Source: Thermoactinomyces daqus (GTDB lineage: Bacteria; Bacillota; Bacilli; Thermoactinomycetales; Thermoactinomycetaceae). Taken from it: 33,953 nucleotides of DNA. The translations under genes were made by a program, and so were the position numbers. The stretch is taken from positions 1 to 33,953 of the forward strand of contig NZ_JPST01000038.1 of the NCBI RefSeq assembly GCF_000763315.1, in the 5' to 3' direction. Under the pieces are notes generated by a model, which worked only from the letters and a program-made list of their open reading frames with translations, was not told the origin of the DNA and did no database searches. Below are positions 22,575 through 32,066 of the stretch, one piece after another (position 1 is the first letter of the stretch; each line of letters starts with the position of its first letter).

Positions 22575-24401
22575 TTATTCCACGGTTACGCTTTTCGCCA
22601 GATTGCGCGGTTTATCCACGTCATACCCGCGTTGGATGCAGGCATAATAAGCGAAGAGCTGGAGCGGGATCACGGTGAGAACCGGAGCGAGCAAGTCGAT
22701 GGTTTTTGGAATGGTGATTACTTCATCCACCGATTTTTGCAACTCACTGTCCCCTTCAACGGCAAAACCGAGTACTTTGGCGCCCCGCGCTTTTACTTCC
22801 TGAATGTTGCTCACCATTTTATCAAAAACAGACGATTGGGTGGCAAGGGCGACGACCGGAATATTCTCTTCAATCAAAGCCAAGGTTCCGTGCTTCAACT
22901 CCCCGGCGGCATAAGCTTCGGAGTGGATATAGGAAATCTCTTTCAGCTTGAGCGAACCCTCGAGCGCGACAGCATAATCCAAACCGCGGCCCAGGAAGAA
23001 GAGATGCTCGTTGTCAGCGATGGAACGGGCAAATTCGGCAATTTTCCCTTCATACTCCAAAACTTGTTCCGCCAGCCCGGCAAGTTGTCCCAAATGGCTG
23101 ATGATCTCTTTCAATTCCGCTTCGCTTTTATGACCGCGCACCTGTGCAAAGTAGAGGCCCAACAGGTAGATGGCGATCAGCTGCGACGTATAGGCTTTGG
23201 TCGAGGCAACGGCGATCTCCGGTCCTGCCCAGGTGATGATTACATCATCGGCTTCACGCGCCACGCTCGATCCGACCACGTTGGTAATCGCCAGCACGCG
23301 GGCCCCTTGTTTCTTTGCTTCGCGGAGGGCAGCAAGCGTATCCGCTGTTTCACCCGATTGGCTGATGACCACAACCAATGTTTTATCCGTAATGATCGGA
23401 TCACGGTAACGATACTCCGAAGCCACATCGCACTCAACCGGAATGCGGGCCAGATCCTCAAGCACGTATTTGCCGACCAGTCCGGCGTGATAAGCTGTTC
23501 CGCAGGCCACAAAGTGGATCTTTTCGATGTTACGGATCGCTTCCGGGCTGAGAGCCACTTCGTTTGAAAGATCGACTAAACCATCTTTGATCCGGCTTGC
23601 CAGTGTATCGCGGATCGCTTTTGGTTGTTCATGGATCTCTTTCAGCATGAAACGGTCATAGCCGCCTTTTTCCGCCGTTTCAATATCCCAGGAAACATGC
23701 ATCGGCTCACGTTCAACCGGGGTTCCGTCAACTTTCATCAGCTTCACTTGGTCTTTGGTCAAAACGGCCATTTCCCCGTCTTCAAGGATGTAGACTTCGC
23801 GGGTATGCTTGAGAATGGCCGGAATATCCGAAGCGATGAAATTCTCTCCCCGGCCAATTCCGACGACCAGCGGGCTGGCATAACGAACCGCAACCAGCTT
23901 ATCCGGTTCGTTCTCACTGATTACACCGAGCGCAAACGCGCCTTCCAGTCGGGATACCGTTGCCTGTACCGTCGAAACCAAATCTCCGTTCCACAGGTCT
24001 CCGATCAGTTTGGCCACGACTTCGGTATCGGTCTCCGATTGGAAAGTATGGCCTTTGGCCATCAACTCTTCCTTCAGCTGGATGTAGTTCTCAATAATCC
24101 CGTTGTGAACAACTGCAAACCGTCCCGTGCTGTCCACATGGGGATGGGCATTTTCATCAGATGGTTTCCCGTGTGTCGCCCAGCGGGTATGACCAATTCC
24201 GAGCACTCCCGGCAAGGAGCGAACGGCCAGTTTCTCCTCGAGGTTGGACAAGCGCCCTTGCGCTTTGTTAACGCTGATCGTTTCTCCGTTGTAAACAGCC
24301 AGTCCGGCCGAGTCATACCCACGGTATTCCAGTTTGCTGAGCCCTTCCAGCAGAATATTTTGCGCCTGTTTGGCTCCGATGTAACCTACGATTCCGCACA
24401 T
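22575..24401 (-). CDS. glmS: Glutamine-fructose-6-phosphate aminotransferase (isomerizing)
   Basis: The 608-aa enzyme makes glucosamine-6-phosphate from fructose-6-phosphate and glutamine, the first step toward UDP-GlcNAc and the cell wall. The N-terminal nucleophile is the cysteine of MCGIVGYIG. The glutaminase part includes GHTRWATHGKPS, the two SIS sugar-isomerase domains include SQSGETADTL, and the C terminus ends PRNLAKSVTVE as in the family. A GGGGG site lies before the ATG. The gene has its own promoter and is controlled by the glmS ribozyme in its leader. Confidence 0.98.
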   Translation of the reverse strand: MCGIVGYIGAKQAQNILLEGLSKLEYRGYDSAGLAVYNGETISVNKAQGRLSNLEEKLAVRSLPGVLGIGHTRWATHGKPSDENAHPHVDSTGRFAVVHNGIIENYIQLKEELMAKGHTFQSETDTEVVAKLIGDLWNGDLVSTVQATVSRLEGAFALGVISENEPDKLVAVRYASPLVVGIGRGENFIASDIPAILKHTREVYILEDGEMAVLTKDQVKLMKVDGTPVEREPMHVSWDIETAEKGGYDRFMLKEIHEQPKAIRDTLASRIKDGLVDLSNEVALSPEAIRNIEKIHFVACGTAYHAGLVGKYVLEDLARIPVECDVASEYRYRDPIITDKTLVVVISQSGETADTLAALREAKKQGARVLAITNVVGSSVAREADDVIITWAGPEIAVASTKAYTSQLIAIYLLGLYFAQVRGHKSEAELKEIISHLGQLAGLAEQVLEYEGKIAEFARSIADNEHLFFLGRGLDYAVALEGSLKLKEISYIHSEAYAAGELKHGTLALIEENIPVVALATQSSVFDKMVSNIQEVKARGAKVLGFAVEGDSELQKSVDEVITIPKTIDLLAPVLTVIPLQLFAYYACIQRGYDVDKPRNLAKSVTVE

Positions 24402-24700
24402 AGTTATGAAAACCCCCTAAATTTATCCCTTTTTGCTGAGCACGGATCGAAGATTCAGGAGACAGGTTGATTATTGTCTGTTTGCCAAACGCAAAGTGCC
24501 GTAAAACACTCAGCTTCCCTATTCAGTTTTTTGAGTGAGAATGTGTAAGCCAGGTAGTGTTTGACAAAACAACAATTTTGTTTAAACCGGATCTTTCTTC
24601 TCATGCCCTCCCTTTTCTTCAGCAAAAACATCCGCTCAACAAAAAGGTTGATCTGATTCGTTTCTTTTTATTATTTTTTCTGTCTGCTCATTCACGCCAT
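24402..24700 (-). other. Long spacer between the glmS ribozyme and glmS
   Basis: About 300 nt separate the ribozyme from the start codon. After cleavage this would be most of the remaining 5' leader. It contains one small open frame, 24455-24604 (49 codons, ATG, basic start MRRKIRFKQNCC), with AAGGGAGGG directly upstream but only about 2 nt from the ATG. I see no known RNA motif in it. Confidence 0.4.
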
Positions 24701-24849
24701 ATCGCTGTTTTTGTTCGATGAGTCGCCTCACCGGTTTGAACAGCGATTCCTCGGCTCTGGCGCAAAGCCGGGAGGTATCCGCCGATCTTTTCGATACTCC
24801 TCCACCTCGTCAACTGCGGAGTCTTCGTTCACACCGCAGTCCTGGCGCT
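24701..24849 (-). ncRNA. glmS ribozyme
   Basis: The minus strand carries the full ribozyme: the cleavage site before GCGCC (G+1 at 24848), a P2 stem (CTGCGG with CCGCAG), AGTTGACGAGG, the core segment GGAGTATCGAAAAGATCGGC, then GGATACCTCCCGG, the P3 hairpin CGGCT/AGCCG, and P4 closed by ATCGCTGTT/AACAGCGAT. It cuts its own mRNA when glucosamine-6-phosphate binds, lowering GlmS synthesis. Confidence 0.96.
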
Positions 24850-24944
24850 TTTCGACAACTTTTCCAAACCTCTGCTTCTCCCTTTTCGCTTCTTCACCTC
24901 CCAAAAAATGAAGAAGGCGATGTTTTTACTTCGCCTATGGGATT

Positions 24945-24973
24945 ATATTATTCAAAAATAACAAAAATGTAAA
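24945..24973 (-). promoter_or_regulatory. Promoter of glmS
   Basis: Minus-strand TTTACA (24968-24973) and TAATAT (24945-24950) have a 17-bp spacer. The start would lie about 90 nt before the ribozyme cleavage site. Confidence 0.7.
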
Positions 24974-24984
24974 GCAGTCCGATC

Positions 24985-25025
24985 AAAAAAGGGCCAGGGG
25001 GAAAGGCGAAACCCTACATCCCCCT
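24985..25025 (-). terminator. Probable terminator of the cdaA-cdaR-glmM transcript
   Basis: Minus-strand stem AGGGGGA/TCCCCCT (25019-25025 with 24996-25002), with six T starting five bases after the stem. The gap makes the call moderate. Confidence 0.5.
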
Positions 25026-25070
25026 TCTTATACGGCAAATGTTAAAATAATGTGTCGGTGTCGGCACATC

Positions 25071-26411
25071 TCAGGCGAGTTGCTTTTTCACTTCATCCGC
25101 AATGCGGCCGACATATTCCCGCAGCGCCTCTTCGTCCGGTCCTTCAGCCATCACGCGGATGAGCGGTTCAGTTCCCGACGGGCGAACCAGAACTCGCCCG
25201 TCACTGCCGAGCGCATTTTCCACTTCGGCAATTTTTTGGCGAATCGCTTCGTTTTGATCCCAACCCGCCTTGTCTTTTACCTTCACATTCACGAGCAATT
25301 GAGGATATTTTCGCATCATCGACGCCAGGCCGGACAGGGTTTGCCCTTTTTCCTTGACCACGCGTAGGAGCTGAACGGCGGTCAGCATTCCATCTCCGGT
25401 GGTATTGTAATCAAGGAAAATAATATGGCCTGATTGTTCACCGCCCAGGTTATAACCGCCCTCTCTCATTTTTTCCATCACATAGCGGTCGCCCACTTTG
25501 GTTTTTTCCGTCCGGATCTCCAGCTCATCCATCGCTTTATAAAAACCGATATTACTCATGACGGTACTCACAATCGTATTTTCTTTCAATTTCTCTTTTT
25601 CTTTTAAATAGGAACCGCATATGCACAGAATTTGATCCCCATCCACCAGATTTCCTTTTTCATCGACAGCGATCAGGCGGTCAGCGTCTCCGTCAAAGGC
25701 TAATCCCAGATGGGCCTGTTTTTTCAGAACTTCTTCCTGAAGCCGCTCGGGATGAGTCGAGCCGCACTCTACGTTAATATTCACTCCGTCCGGATTGACA
25801 TTGATCGCCGTTACATCTGCACCCAAATCCCGGAGCAACAGCGGAGCCAGTTCATATGCAGCCCCGTTTGCCCCGTCCACCACGATATGCATTCCACACA
25901 GATCCGTATCAATCGTATTTTTGAGGTGATCGAGATAGGCGGAAACCGCATCCGGCTGGTCAGTCACCCGGCCGACTTTATCTCCGACCGGACGTGGCAG
26001 CCGATCTTCCTTTTCATCCATCAGCGCCTCGATTTCCGCTTCGGTTTCATCCAACAGTTTATATCCATCCGCACCGAAAAATTTAATGCCGTTATCCGGA
26101 AAAGGGTTATGAGATGCAGAAATCATCACGCCCGCATCGGCTTCCAGGTGTTGTGTCAGGAAAGCGACACCCGGAGTGGTCACGATCCCCAAACGGATGA
26201 CGTCGCATCCGATTGACATGATTCCTGCGATCAGCGCGGATTCAAGCAATTCACCGGAGAGGCGCGTATCCCTACCCACAACGATTTTCGGCCGTTCTTT
26301 CTCTTTCGTCAGTACATAAGCGCCGCACCGCCCCAAACGGAAGGCTAATTCCGGTGTTAAGGTCTCATTTGCCACTCCCCGTACTCCATCGGTTCCAAAG
26401 TACTTACCCAT
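25071..26411 (-). CDS. glmM: Phosphoglucosamine mutase
   Basis: The 446-aa enzyme converts glucosamine-6-phosphate to glucosamine-1-phosphate. It has the typical start [12 protein letters not shown], the active-site phosphoserine S100 in [12 protein letters not shown], the metal loop FDGDADRLI and the phosphate-binding [11 protein letters not shown]. The ATG at 26411 has a GAGGAGGAG site and matches the family start; the open frame is 11 codons longer. It is third in the conserved cdaA-cdaR-glmM run. In Bacillales and relatives, GlmM can bind CdaA and lower c-di-AMP synthesis. Confidence 0.97.
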   Translation of the reverse strand: MGKYFGTDGVRGVANETLTPELAFRLGRCGAYVLTKEKERPKIVVGRDTRLSGELLESALIAGIMSIGCDVIRLGIVTTPGVAFLTQHLEADAGVMISASHNPFPDNGIKFFGADGYKLLDETEAEIEALMDEKEDRLPRPVGDKVGRVTDQPDAVSAYLDHLKNTIDTDLCGMHIVVDGANGAAYELAPLLLRDLGADVTAINVNPDGVNINVECGSTHPERLQEEVLKKQAHLGLAFDGDADRLIAVDEKGNLVDGDQILCICGSYLKEKEKLKENTIVSTVMSNIGFYKAMDELEIRTEKTKVGDRYVMEKMREGGYNLGGEQSGHIIFLDYNTTGDGMLTAVQLLRVVKEKGQTLSGLASMMRKYPQLLVNVKVKDKAGWDQNEAIRQKIAEVENALGSDGRVLVRPSGTEPLIRVMAEGPDEEALREYVGRIADEVKKQLA

Positions 26412-26449
26412 ACATTTTCTCCTCCTCATGTAAGCAACCAACAAATCCG

Positions 26450-27643
26450 TTACCCTAAAATTTGGATCTTTGCTTTTAACTTATCTTGACCCACGACCTG
26501 CACGTAGGAAGGAAGAACAAACCGGATTGGCACATCATGGACTCCAGCGGACAGATTTGAAACATCCACCAGTGCCCGTACATCTGCTGCACCAAGCTGG
26601 TCGATCTGTTTGGGTGCTCCTGAAAGAGTGATATTCAATTTCGCATCGGACGGTGAAAGGATCCGGGCATTCACCCCTCCATTTAATCCTGTTACTTCCA
26701 ATGGAACGTTCTTGATCACTTTTGTCTCAGCAGGAATCATTTTAACATAGATTTTTATTTCTTTGGGTTCCACTTTTATGGCCGGACTATGAACCGGAAC
26801 CGGCATCACCAACGTTGTGTCTTCCGTTATGTCCGATAAATCAGGCCGGGGACCTGCATAAAATTGTAAATGATTCAGATATGACATCGGTCCGTACACG
26901 GTAATCTGATCCACATTGGTATCGATCCCGGCTACGGCGTATTCGGGGGGCGGCGCTTTCCCCGGTTCGATTGAAAGAGGCACGGTCTTGCCGGGAATGC
27001 TGATCGGAACCTGCACCACTGCGGTTTTCGGCTCAATTTCGACGTTGGATAAAGGTCCGTTTTCACCGTATGCTTGGAGTACAATGACTTGATTCACTGA
27101 TTTCTTCTTATTATTCAAATTGACAATCGCTTTGACAGAAGTTACCTTTTTCAGTTCCGCTTCCGTTCCTTTTACCAATACTTTGTCCGGATTGATCACG
27201 GGAGTCCCCGCTTTAAAGCCGTCCGGGACGCTTCCGATCAATTCCGGTTCCACATGCATCTCCTTTTGCAGCTTGGGAACCAGGGTCACATCGATCCGCG
27301 CCGGCTCCACCCGGGCATCGACAGGATACGGCAATCCTTTCACCTGAACCGGTAACTGATGTGTTCCCGCCCCAACACGCCGTGCATCGACATAAAGGCG
27401 ATAATTCGTCGAAAAATGCCCGAAGAAGGCTTGGTTGCCTTCTACGATCAATTCCACTTTTGGGGGTTTTCCGACCAGATCGTAGTGTTCGTCATCGTAC
27501 TTCACTTGGACCGTTGCTTCCCGAATATGCGTATCGCTTGAAGATGAAGAGAGGGAGGTGTCGGTTACAGCCGACCATAGCAGGATGGCCAAAGCCAACG
27601 AAATGATCCGCAAAATCCAGTCATTTTGAAGCCATTTATTCAT
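26450..27643 (-). CDS. cdaR: CdaA regulator CdaR (YbbR-domain protein)
   Basis: The 397-aa protein has one N-terminal membrane helix (residues about 10-25, [14 protein letters not shown]) and an extracellular part made of YbbR repeats. Repeating segments include [20 protein letters not shown] and similar beta-rich units. CdaR sits in the membrane next to the diadenylate cyclase CdaA and adjusts its activity. The ATG at 27643 overlaps the cdaA end by 8 bp, which indicates translational coupling; the open frame is 16 codons longer inside cdaA. The spacing to glmM is 38 bp. Confidence 0.93.
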   Translation of the reverse strand: MNKWLQNDWILRIISLALAILLWSAVTDTSLSSSSSDTHIREATVQVKYDDEHYDLVGKPPKVELIVEGNQAFFGHFSTNYRLYVDARRVGAGTHQLPVQVKGLPYPVDARVEPARIDVTLVPKLQKEMHVEPELIGSVPDGFKAGTPVINPDKVLVKGTEAELKKVTSVKAIVNLNNKKKSVNQVIVLQAYGENGPLSNVEIEPKTAVVQVPISIPGKTVPLSIEPGKAPPPEYAVAGIDTNVDQITVYGPMSYLNHLQFYAGPRPDLSDITEDTTLVMPVPVHSPAIKVEPKEIKIYVKMIPAETKVIKNVPLEVTGLNGGVNARILSPSDAKLNITLSGAPKQIDQLGAADVRALVDVSNLSAGVHDVPIRFVLPSYVQVVGQDKLKAKIQILG

Positions 27644-28463
27644 CCGTCCTCTTCCCTTCTTTCTCCTTGCGCGACCAAAATACAACCGCAAATTTCTCCG
27701 GCGGCTTCAATTCTTCATATAACCGGGATACCAGCGTTTCTTCACTCAGGTTTCGCTCCAGACGCCCATGCACCGCCAGCGAGATCTGGCCCGTTTCTTC
27801 AGAGACGATCACAGTAACCGCATCGGACATTTCGGAAATGCCGATCCCGGCACGATGGCGCGTCCCCAATTCCCTGCTGATATAAGGGCTTTCGCTCAAA
27901 GGCAGATAACACCCCGCCGCCATCAGCTGATCCCGGCGAATGATAACCGCCCCGTCGTGCAAAGGACCTTTGGGAATGAAGATATTGCGAATCAATTCCG
28001 GGCTTAACTTCGCTTCCAGCAACGTTCCCGATTCTATATAATCAGACAGCCCTGTCTGCCTTTCAATTACGATCAGGGCTCCCGTATGCTGCTTGGCCAG
28101 AGTTGAAACCGCTTTGGCTATATCGCTGACCACACTGGTGACTATCTGATCTTCCGCCTGGACACTCCGTCCGAAAAAACCGCCTCTTCCCAGTTGCTCC
28201 AATGCGCGGCGCAACTCCGGCTGAAAAATGATGATCACCGCAATGACACCGACGGAAAACAGGTTTTGAATCAGCCATTCCAGTGTGCGAAGATGAAATA
28301 CGTTGCTGATCAACCAGATGATGATCAGAACGGTAAGTCCTTTTAAAAGTTGAACGGCTCTGGTACCACGCAAAAGTTTTAACAGATGATAGATTATATA
28401 GCTGACGATCAATATATCAATAATATCATTCAAGTAACTGCGAATCTCCAACAAAGACTGCAT
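27636..28463 (-). CDS. cdaA: Diadenylate cyclase CdaA
   Basis: The 275-aa protein makes c-di-AMP, an essential signal for potassium and cell-wall balance. It has three N-terminal membrane helices (about 15-35, 38-58, 66-80). The DAC domain follows with the catalytic motifs LHDGAVII and GTRHRAGIGIS. A GGAGGGG site lies before the ATG. It begins the conserved cdaA-cdaR-glmM run. No sigW/rsiW pair lies upstream; ppc is there instead. Confidence 0.97.
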   Translation of the reverse strand: MQSLLEIRSYLNDIIDILIVSYIIYHLLKLLRGTRAVQLLKGLTVLIIIWLISNVFHLRTLEWLIQNLFSVGVIAVIIIFQPELRRALEQLGRGGFFGRSVQAEDQIVTSVVSDIAKAVSTLAKQHTGALIVIERQTGLSDYIESGTLLEAKLSPELIRNIFIPKGPLHDGAVIIRRDQLMAAGCYLPLSESPYISRELGTRHRAGIGISEMSDAVTVIVSEETGQISLAVHGRLERNLSEETLVSRLYEELKPPEKFAVVFWSRKEKEGKRTDE

Positions 28464-28509
28464 GCGTCCCCTCCATCCATTCAGTTCCCCATTATTATGC
28501 TACATCATT

Positions 28510-28555
28510 GCTGCGATGCATTCCATCACCCGTTATTCTTCCATTATATCGCAGC
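28510..28555 (-). promoter_or_regulatory. Candidate cdaA promoter flanked by an inverted repeat
   Basis: A TATAAT is present on the minus strand at 28543-28548, about 80 nt before cdaA, with no good -35. It is bracketed by a perfect 8-bp inverted repeat, GCTGCGAT (28510-28517) and ATCGCAGC (28548-28555), 30 nt apart. The repeat could be an operator or looping site. Confidence 0.4.
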
Positions 28556-28638
28556 GGATGGGAAACCCCCTAACCGGCTGCCGCGGAAAATGAGGAGCAC
28601 AGGTGTCCGTAACCCGCCCCCGCAATAAAATCCCACAC

Positions 28639-28670
28639 AAAAAAGAACCTGCCCCAAATGAGCAGGCAGG
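28639..28670 (-). terminator. Terminator of ppc
   Basis: Minus-strand stem CCTGCC/GGCAGG (28665-28670 with 28648-28653) followed by TTCTTTTTT, beginning 17 nt after the ppc stop. Confidence 0.78.
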
Positions 28671-28686
28671 AAACATTCTGCGCTTT

Positions 28687-31470
28687 TTAACCCGTATTTC
28701 TGAGCCCGGCGGCGATCCCGTTAATCGTCAGCAGCACTTCTTCCAAAAGGGAATCGGCCAGGGTTTGATCATTTTCTTCTTTTCTCCGTTTGGCAAGCAA
28801 AAAGACCTGGATAAAGCTAAGAGGATCAACGTAAGGATTACGCAGGCGAATCGATTCCTGAATGACAGGCACACGATCCAGCAATTCCTCCTGTTCCGAA
28901 ATCGCGAGCACTTTTTCGCGCGTAAGCATAAATTCTTTTTCAATCAGTTTAAACAGCCGCTCTCCGGCCGCTGAATCTTTAGCCAGCGACGTGTACTCAC
29001 GGGCGATAACCAAATCGGCTTTTGCCAGAGCCATCTGCAAATTGTCGATCAGGGAATGGAAAAACGGCCACATTTGATACATCTCGCGCAAAAGGCGCAA
29101 TCCCTTCTCCCCGTTTCGCTCGAGATATTTTCCCAGTCCCGTTCCGGCAGCGAACCAGGCCGGGAAGAGGTAACGCGTCTGCGTCCACGCAAACACCCAG
29201 GGGATCGCCCTCAGATCTTCAAATTGTTGACTGTTTTTGCGTCTGGCGGGACGAGAGCCGATTTTCAGTTCCCCTATCTCCGGAAGCGGGGTCACATCGT
29301 TGAAGAAACCAAGGAAGTCAGCATCGCCAAAGACGAGTTGCTGATATTGTTCCAATGCGTATCCCGACACTTCCTCAATCGCCTTCTCCCATGCCGGATC
29401 AAGTTCATGATGTCCATTCGTCACTGCGGTCGTGGTCGAAAGGAGCAAAGACGCCGTTGCCTGTTCCAAACTCCGGAGTGCAATCGGCCTCAGCGAATAA
29501 CGGGACGAAAGCACTTCCCCCTGTTCCGTGATCTTGATGCCCCCCAGCAAAGCGGAATCGGGATTTGCCAGGATATTGCGATGCAAAGGTCCGCCACCGC
29601 GCCCCAATGCTCCTCCCCGACCATGGAAAAATTTCAGTCTCAGCCCATACTTCTCCGCCAGGCGGTTCAGTCTCAGCTGGGCTTGATACAACTCCCAGTT
29701 CGCAGTAATCACACCCCCGTCTTTGTTGCTGTCGGAATACCCGAGCATAATTTCTTGCCCCGGCTGCTCTCCATGATAGAAGGGAATAAAGGCGGGATGC
29801 TGAAAATATGCTTCCATAATCTCTTCGGCCCGGTGCAGGTCGTCAATGGTTTCCAGGAGCGGAACGGCATGGAGCCTTGATTCTTTGCCGCCGTGCAAAC
29901 GGTGCAGTCCCACTTCTTTCGCGAACAAAACCACTTCGAGCAAGTCGCTCGTCCCCTGGGTCATGCTGATTAAGTAATTGCGGATCGCTTCTTCGCCAAA
30001 TTCCTGTTTTGCTCTGGCGATCATGCGAAAGAGCTCCAAACATTTTTCCGTATCCGGGGAGTAGCTGGCAAAAGGGGAAGTAAGAGGCCTCGGATCTTGC
30101 AACAATTCGGTCAGTAAAGAGATTTTCTCCTGCTCCGGCAATCGATCATATCGTTCCTCAATTCCCAATTTACCCAATATTTCGGTTAACGCTTTTTCAT
30201 GTTCGGCGCTGTGCTGGCGAATATCCAAGGTGAGCAGATGAAAACCGAACAATTCCACCTGGCGAATCAGATGGGCCAGATCATGATCGGCCAGGACATC
30301 TGCATGATGCAAACGCAGACTTTCCTGAATCAAGGTTAAATCGCGAATAAATTCTCCGGCTGTCCGGTAAGCCCCCAACTCCTTTTTGCCGGTACGCGTA
30401 TGATGTAACCTGGCTAACATAAAAGTGCACTTGCGGCGATAAGGTTCGTTCTCATTCCGCCATTTCCCCTGCCCGACATCTTCCAGCTTCACCTCTGCTT
30501 CATCCCTTAGCAGAGACTCGCAAAGCGCATCGGAAATGGACACTCTCCGCGTGGAATAACTCAGTTTTTTAATCAGGCTTTGCAAAGCTTCTTTGTATTT
30601 TCGGATGATCAAATTTCTTTGCAGCACCAGCGTATTCCAGGTTACGTCCGGTGTAACCGAAGGGTTTCCGTCACGGTCTCCGCCAATCCAGGAACCAAAG
30701 CGCAAAAAGGAAGGAACCTGCCACTTCTTCTCGGGGTAAATACGGTTTAAACAGCGGGTCAGCTCTTGATGAACGACGGGCAAAACTTCAAACAGCGTTT
30801 CGTCAATGTAGTAAAGCCCATTGCGAACCTCATCCATCACGGTCGGTTTCCGTCTCCGCAATTCATCACTTTGCCATAAAGCCGTCACTTCACCCAAGAG
30901 ATTTCTGCGGATCTCTTCCCGCTCTGTTTCGGTGGTGTAAGGATGATCCAGTTTCATCATCAGTTCGGCGATGCGGTGATGGATATCGAGCGTCGTTCGC
31001 CTCATCGCTTCCGTCGGGTGGGCAGTGATCACCAGCTCAAGCGAGAGAAACGGCAATGCTTTCTCCACTTGTTCCGCAGTCATGCCTTTTTCTTTCAACT
31101 CCTGAACTGCATGTTCAGTCGAAAATGGTTGAACAACTCCTGCCTCGGACCGGCGATAAAAACGATGCCGCCGTACCCTGTGGTTTTGCTCGGCAATATT
31201 GACCAACTGGAAGTAGATGGCGAATGCACGGATCACATTCTGACGCATCTGCGGCGATAGCTGACGGATCTCCGATTTGCATTGGTCCAGCACGGCAGGA
31301 TCATAGGAGCGGCGAAGCTGCTTGGTCAGTTCGCGAATTTTTTCGACACGGTCGAGGAGTTCTTTTCCTCCTTGCATCACGAGAACATCGCCCAGAATAT
31401 GACCGAGAAAGCGCACATCCCGCCTTAACGGATTCTCATTGGCTGAAGCCTGTTTTGCTAAAGGATTCAT
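28687..31470 (-). CDS. ppc: Phosphoenolpyruvate carboxylase
   Basis: The 927-aa enzyme adds bicarbonate to phosphoenolpyruvate to give oxaloacetate, refilling the citric-acid cycle. Key motifs are present: the catalytic histidine H151 in ITAHPTEAMRR, GGDRDGNPSVT, LGYSDSNKDGG, the glycine-rich loop FHGRGGALGRGGGP and the C terminus ending LRNTG. Size is normal. An AAGGGG site precedes the ATG. The gene appears to be transcribed alone, with a possible promoter about 480 bp upstream. Confidence 0.98.
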   Translation of the reverse strand: MNPLAKQASANENPLRRDVRFLGHILGDVLVMQGGKELLDRVEKIRELTKQLRRSYDPAVLDQCKSEIRQLSPQMRQNVIRAFAIYFQLVNIAEQNHRVRRHRFYRRSEAGVVQPFSTEHAVQELKEKGMTAEQVEKALPFLSLELVITAHPTEAMRRTTLDIHHRIAELMMKLDHPYTTETEREEIRRNLLGEVTALWQSDELRRRKPTVMDEVRNGLYYIDETLFEVLPVVHQELTRCLNRIYPEKKWQVPSFLRFGSWIGGDRDGNPSVTPDVTWNTLVLQRNLIIRKYKEALQSLIKKLSYSTRRVSISDALCESLLRDEAEVKLEDVGQGKWRNENEPYRRKCTFMLARLHHTRTGKKELGAYRTAGEFIRDLTLIQESLRLHHADVLADHDLAHLIRQVELFGFHLLTLDIRQHSAEHEKALTEILGKLGIEERYDRLPEQEKISLLTELLQDPRPLTSPFASYSPDTEKCLELFRMIARAKQEFGEEAIRNYLISMTQGTSDLLEVVLFAKEVGLHRLHGGKESRLHAVPLLETIDDLHRAEEIMEAYFQHPAFIPFYHGEQPGQEIMLGYSDSNKDGGVITANWELYQAQLRLNRLAEKYGLRLKFFHGRGGALGRGGGPLHRNILANPDSALLGGIKITEQGEVLSSRYSLRPIALRSLEQATASLLLSTTTAVTNGHHELDPAWEKAIEEVSGYALEQYQQLVFGDADFLGFFNDVTPLPEIGELKIGSRPARRKNSQQFEDLRAIPWVFAWTQTRYLFPAWFAAGTGLGKYLERNGEKGLRLLREMYQMWPFFHSLIDNLQMALAKADLVIAREYTSLAKDSAAGERLFKLIEKEFMLTREKVLAISEQEELLDRVPVIQESIRLRNPYVDPLSFIQVFLLAKRRKEENDQTLADSLLEEVLLTINGIAAGLRNTG

Positions 31471-31946
31471 TCCGTCACCCCTTCATATGAGAAAGCTTTT
31501 ATGTTCATCAATCAGCGAAGGCCTTTCTGTTTACCAAAAGAAGTCGATACTGCTCCGATCCCCCCTGACTCATTGCACGCTAGGTCTTGCGGGTAACCGC
31601 CATATCGCTCATGTTCAGATTTACACAAGACTTCAGCAACCGGTAACCGCTGGGAAAAAAGCGGCCGGATGCACCAAAACATGAAGCCCTCTTTGCTTCC
31701 GTCGCGGGAATCCCCACTCGGGACGCAGGCGGAGACGATCCCGGCTCTTGCTAAAAGTTTCACAACCATCCCTTTTACAATCGATAAAAGAACGATGCTT
31801 CATCCTAAAAATCAATCGCTTCTTATTTCCCTCCTTCTTTCTCTGAGTCGCTCAAAATTGAATAATAGAATTTAGGCATAAAATTTGATAAATTAAATAA
31901 AAAAATTTTGGTTAATGTATAAACATTCATTTTTCGATCTTTTTTT
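31471..31946 (-). other. Long leader region of ppc without a recognised gene
   Basis: The stretch holds short open frames on both strands but none I recognise. A 60-codon minus-strand frame (31633-31815, TTG start) has AGAAGGAGGG about 13 nt upstream. A 9-bp direct repeat GGTAACCGC occurs at 31592-31600 and 31642-31650, exactly 50 bp apart. A hairpin GAAGC/GCTTC is present near 31683-31700. No T-box signature or known riboswitch core was found. Confidence 0.35.
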
Positions 31947-31975
31947 ATTATGCCATAATGTGCGGTGAAGTACAA
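31947..31975 (-). promoter_or_regulatory. Candidate promoter of ppc
   Basis: Minus-strand TTGTAC (31970-31975) and CATAAT (31947-31952) have a 17-bp spacer. If used, the ppc leader is about 470 nt. Confidence 0.5.
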
Positions 31976-32024
31976 AGCGACACTTTTTTCCTTTCCTTCT
32001 TTAAGCCGTTACAGCGAAGCATCC

Positions 32025-32054
32025 ATAAAAAAGCGCAACCATCGAAGGTTACGC
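32025..32054 (-). terminator. Terminator of arginase gene
   Basis: Minus-strand stem GCGTAACC/GGTTGCGC (32047-32054 with 32033-32040, one wobble) with a 6-nt loop, followed by six T, 12 nt after the stop. Confidence 0.85.
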
Positions 32055-32066
32055 GACAGGCTCTGA

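Noticed and set aside
22539-23567. Plus-strand open frame of 342 codons
   Set aside because: It is antisense to glmS and its glmS counterpart is certain; the frame stays open through base composition only.
29056-29880. Plus-strand open frame of 274 codons
   Set aside because: It is antisense to ppc and has no features of its own.
31512-31769. Minus-strand open frame of 85 codons in the ppc leader
   Set aside because: The only purine-rich site lies against the start codon, and no family resemblance was seen.
31500-31860. T-box or metabolite riboswitch in the ppc leader
   Set aside because: The T-box sequence TGGNACCGCG and the conserved cores of common riboswitches are missing.
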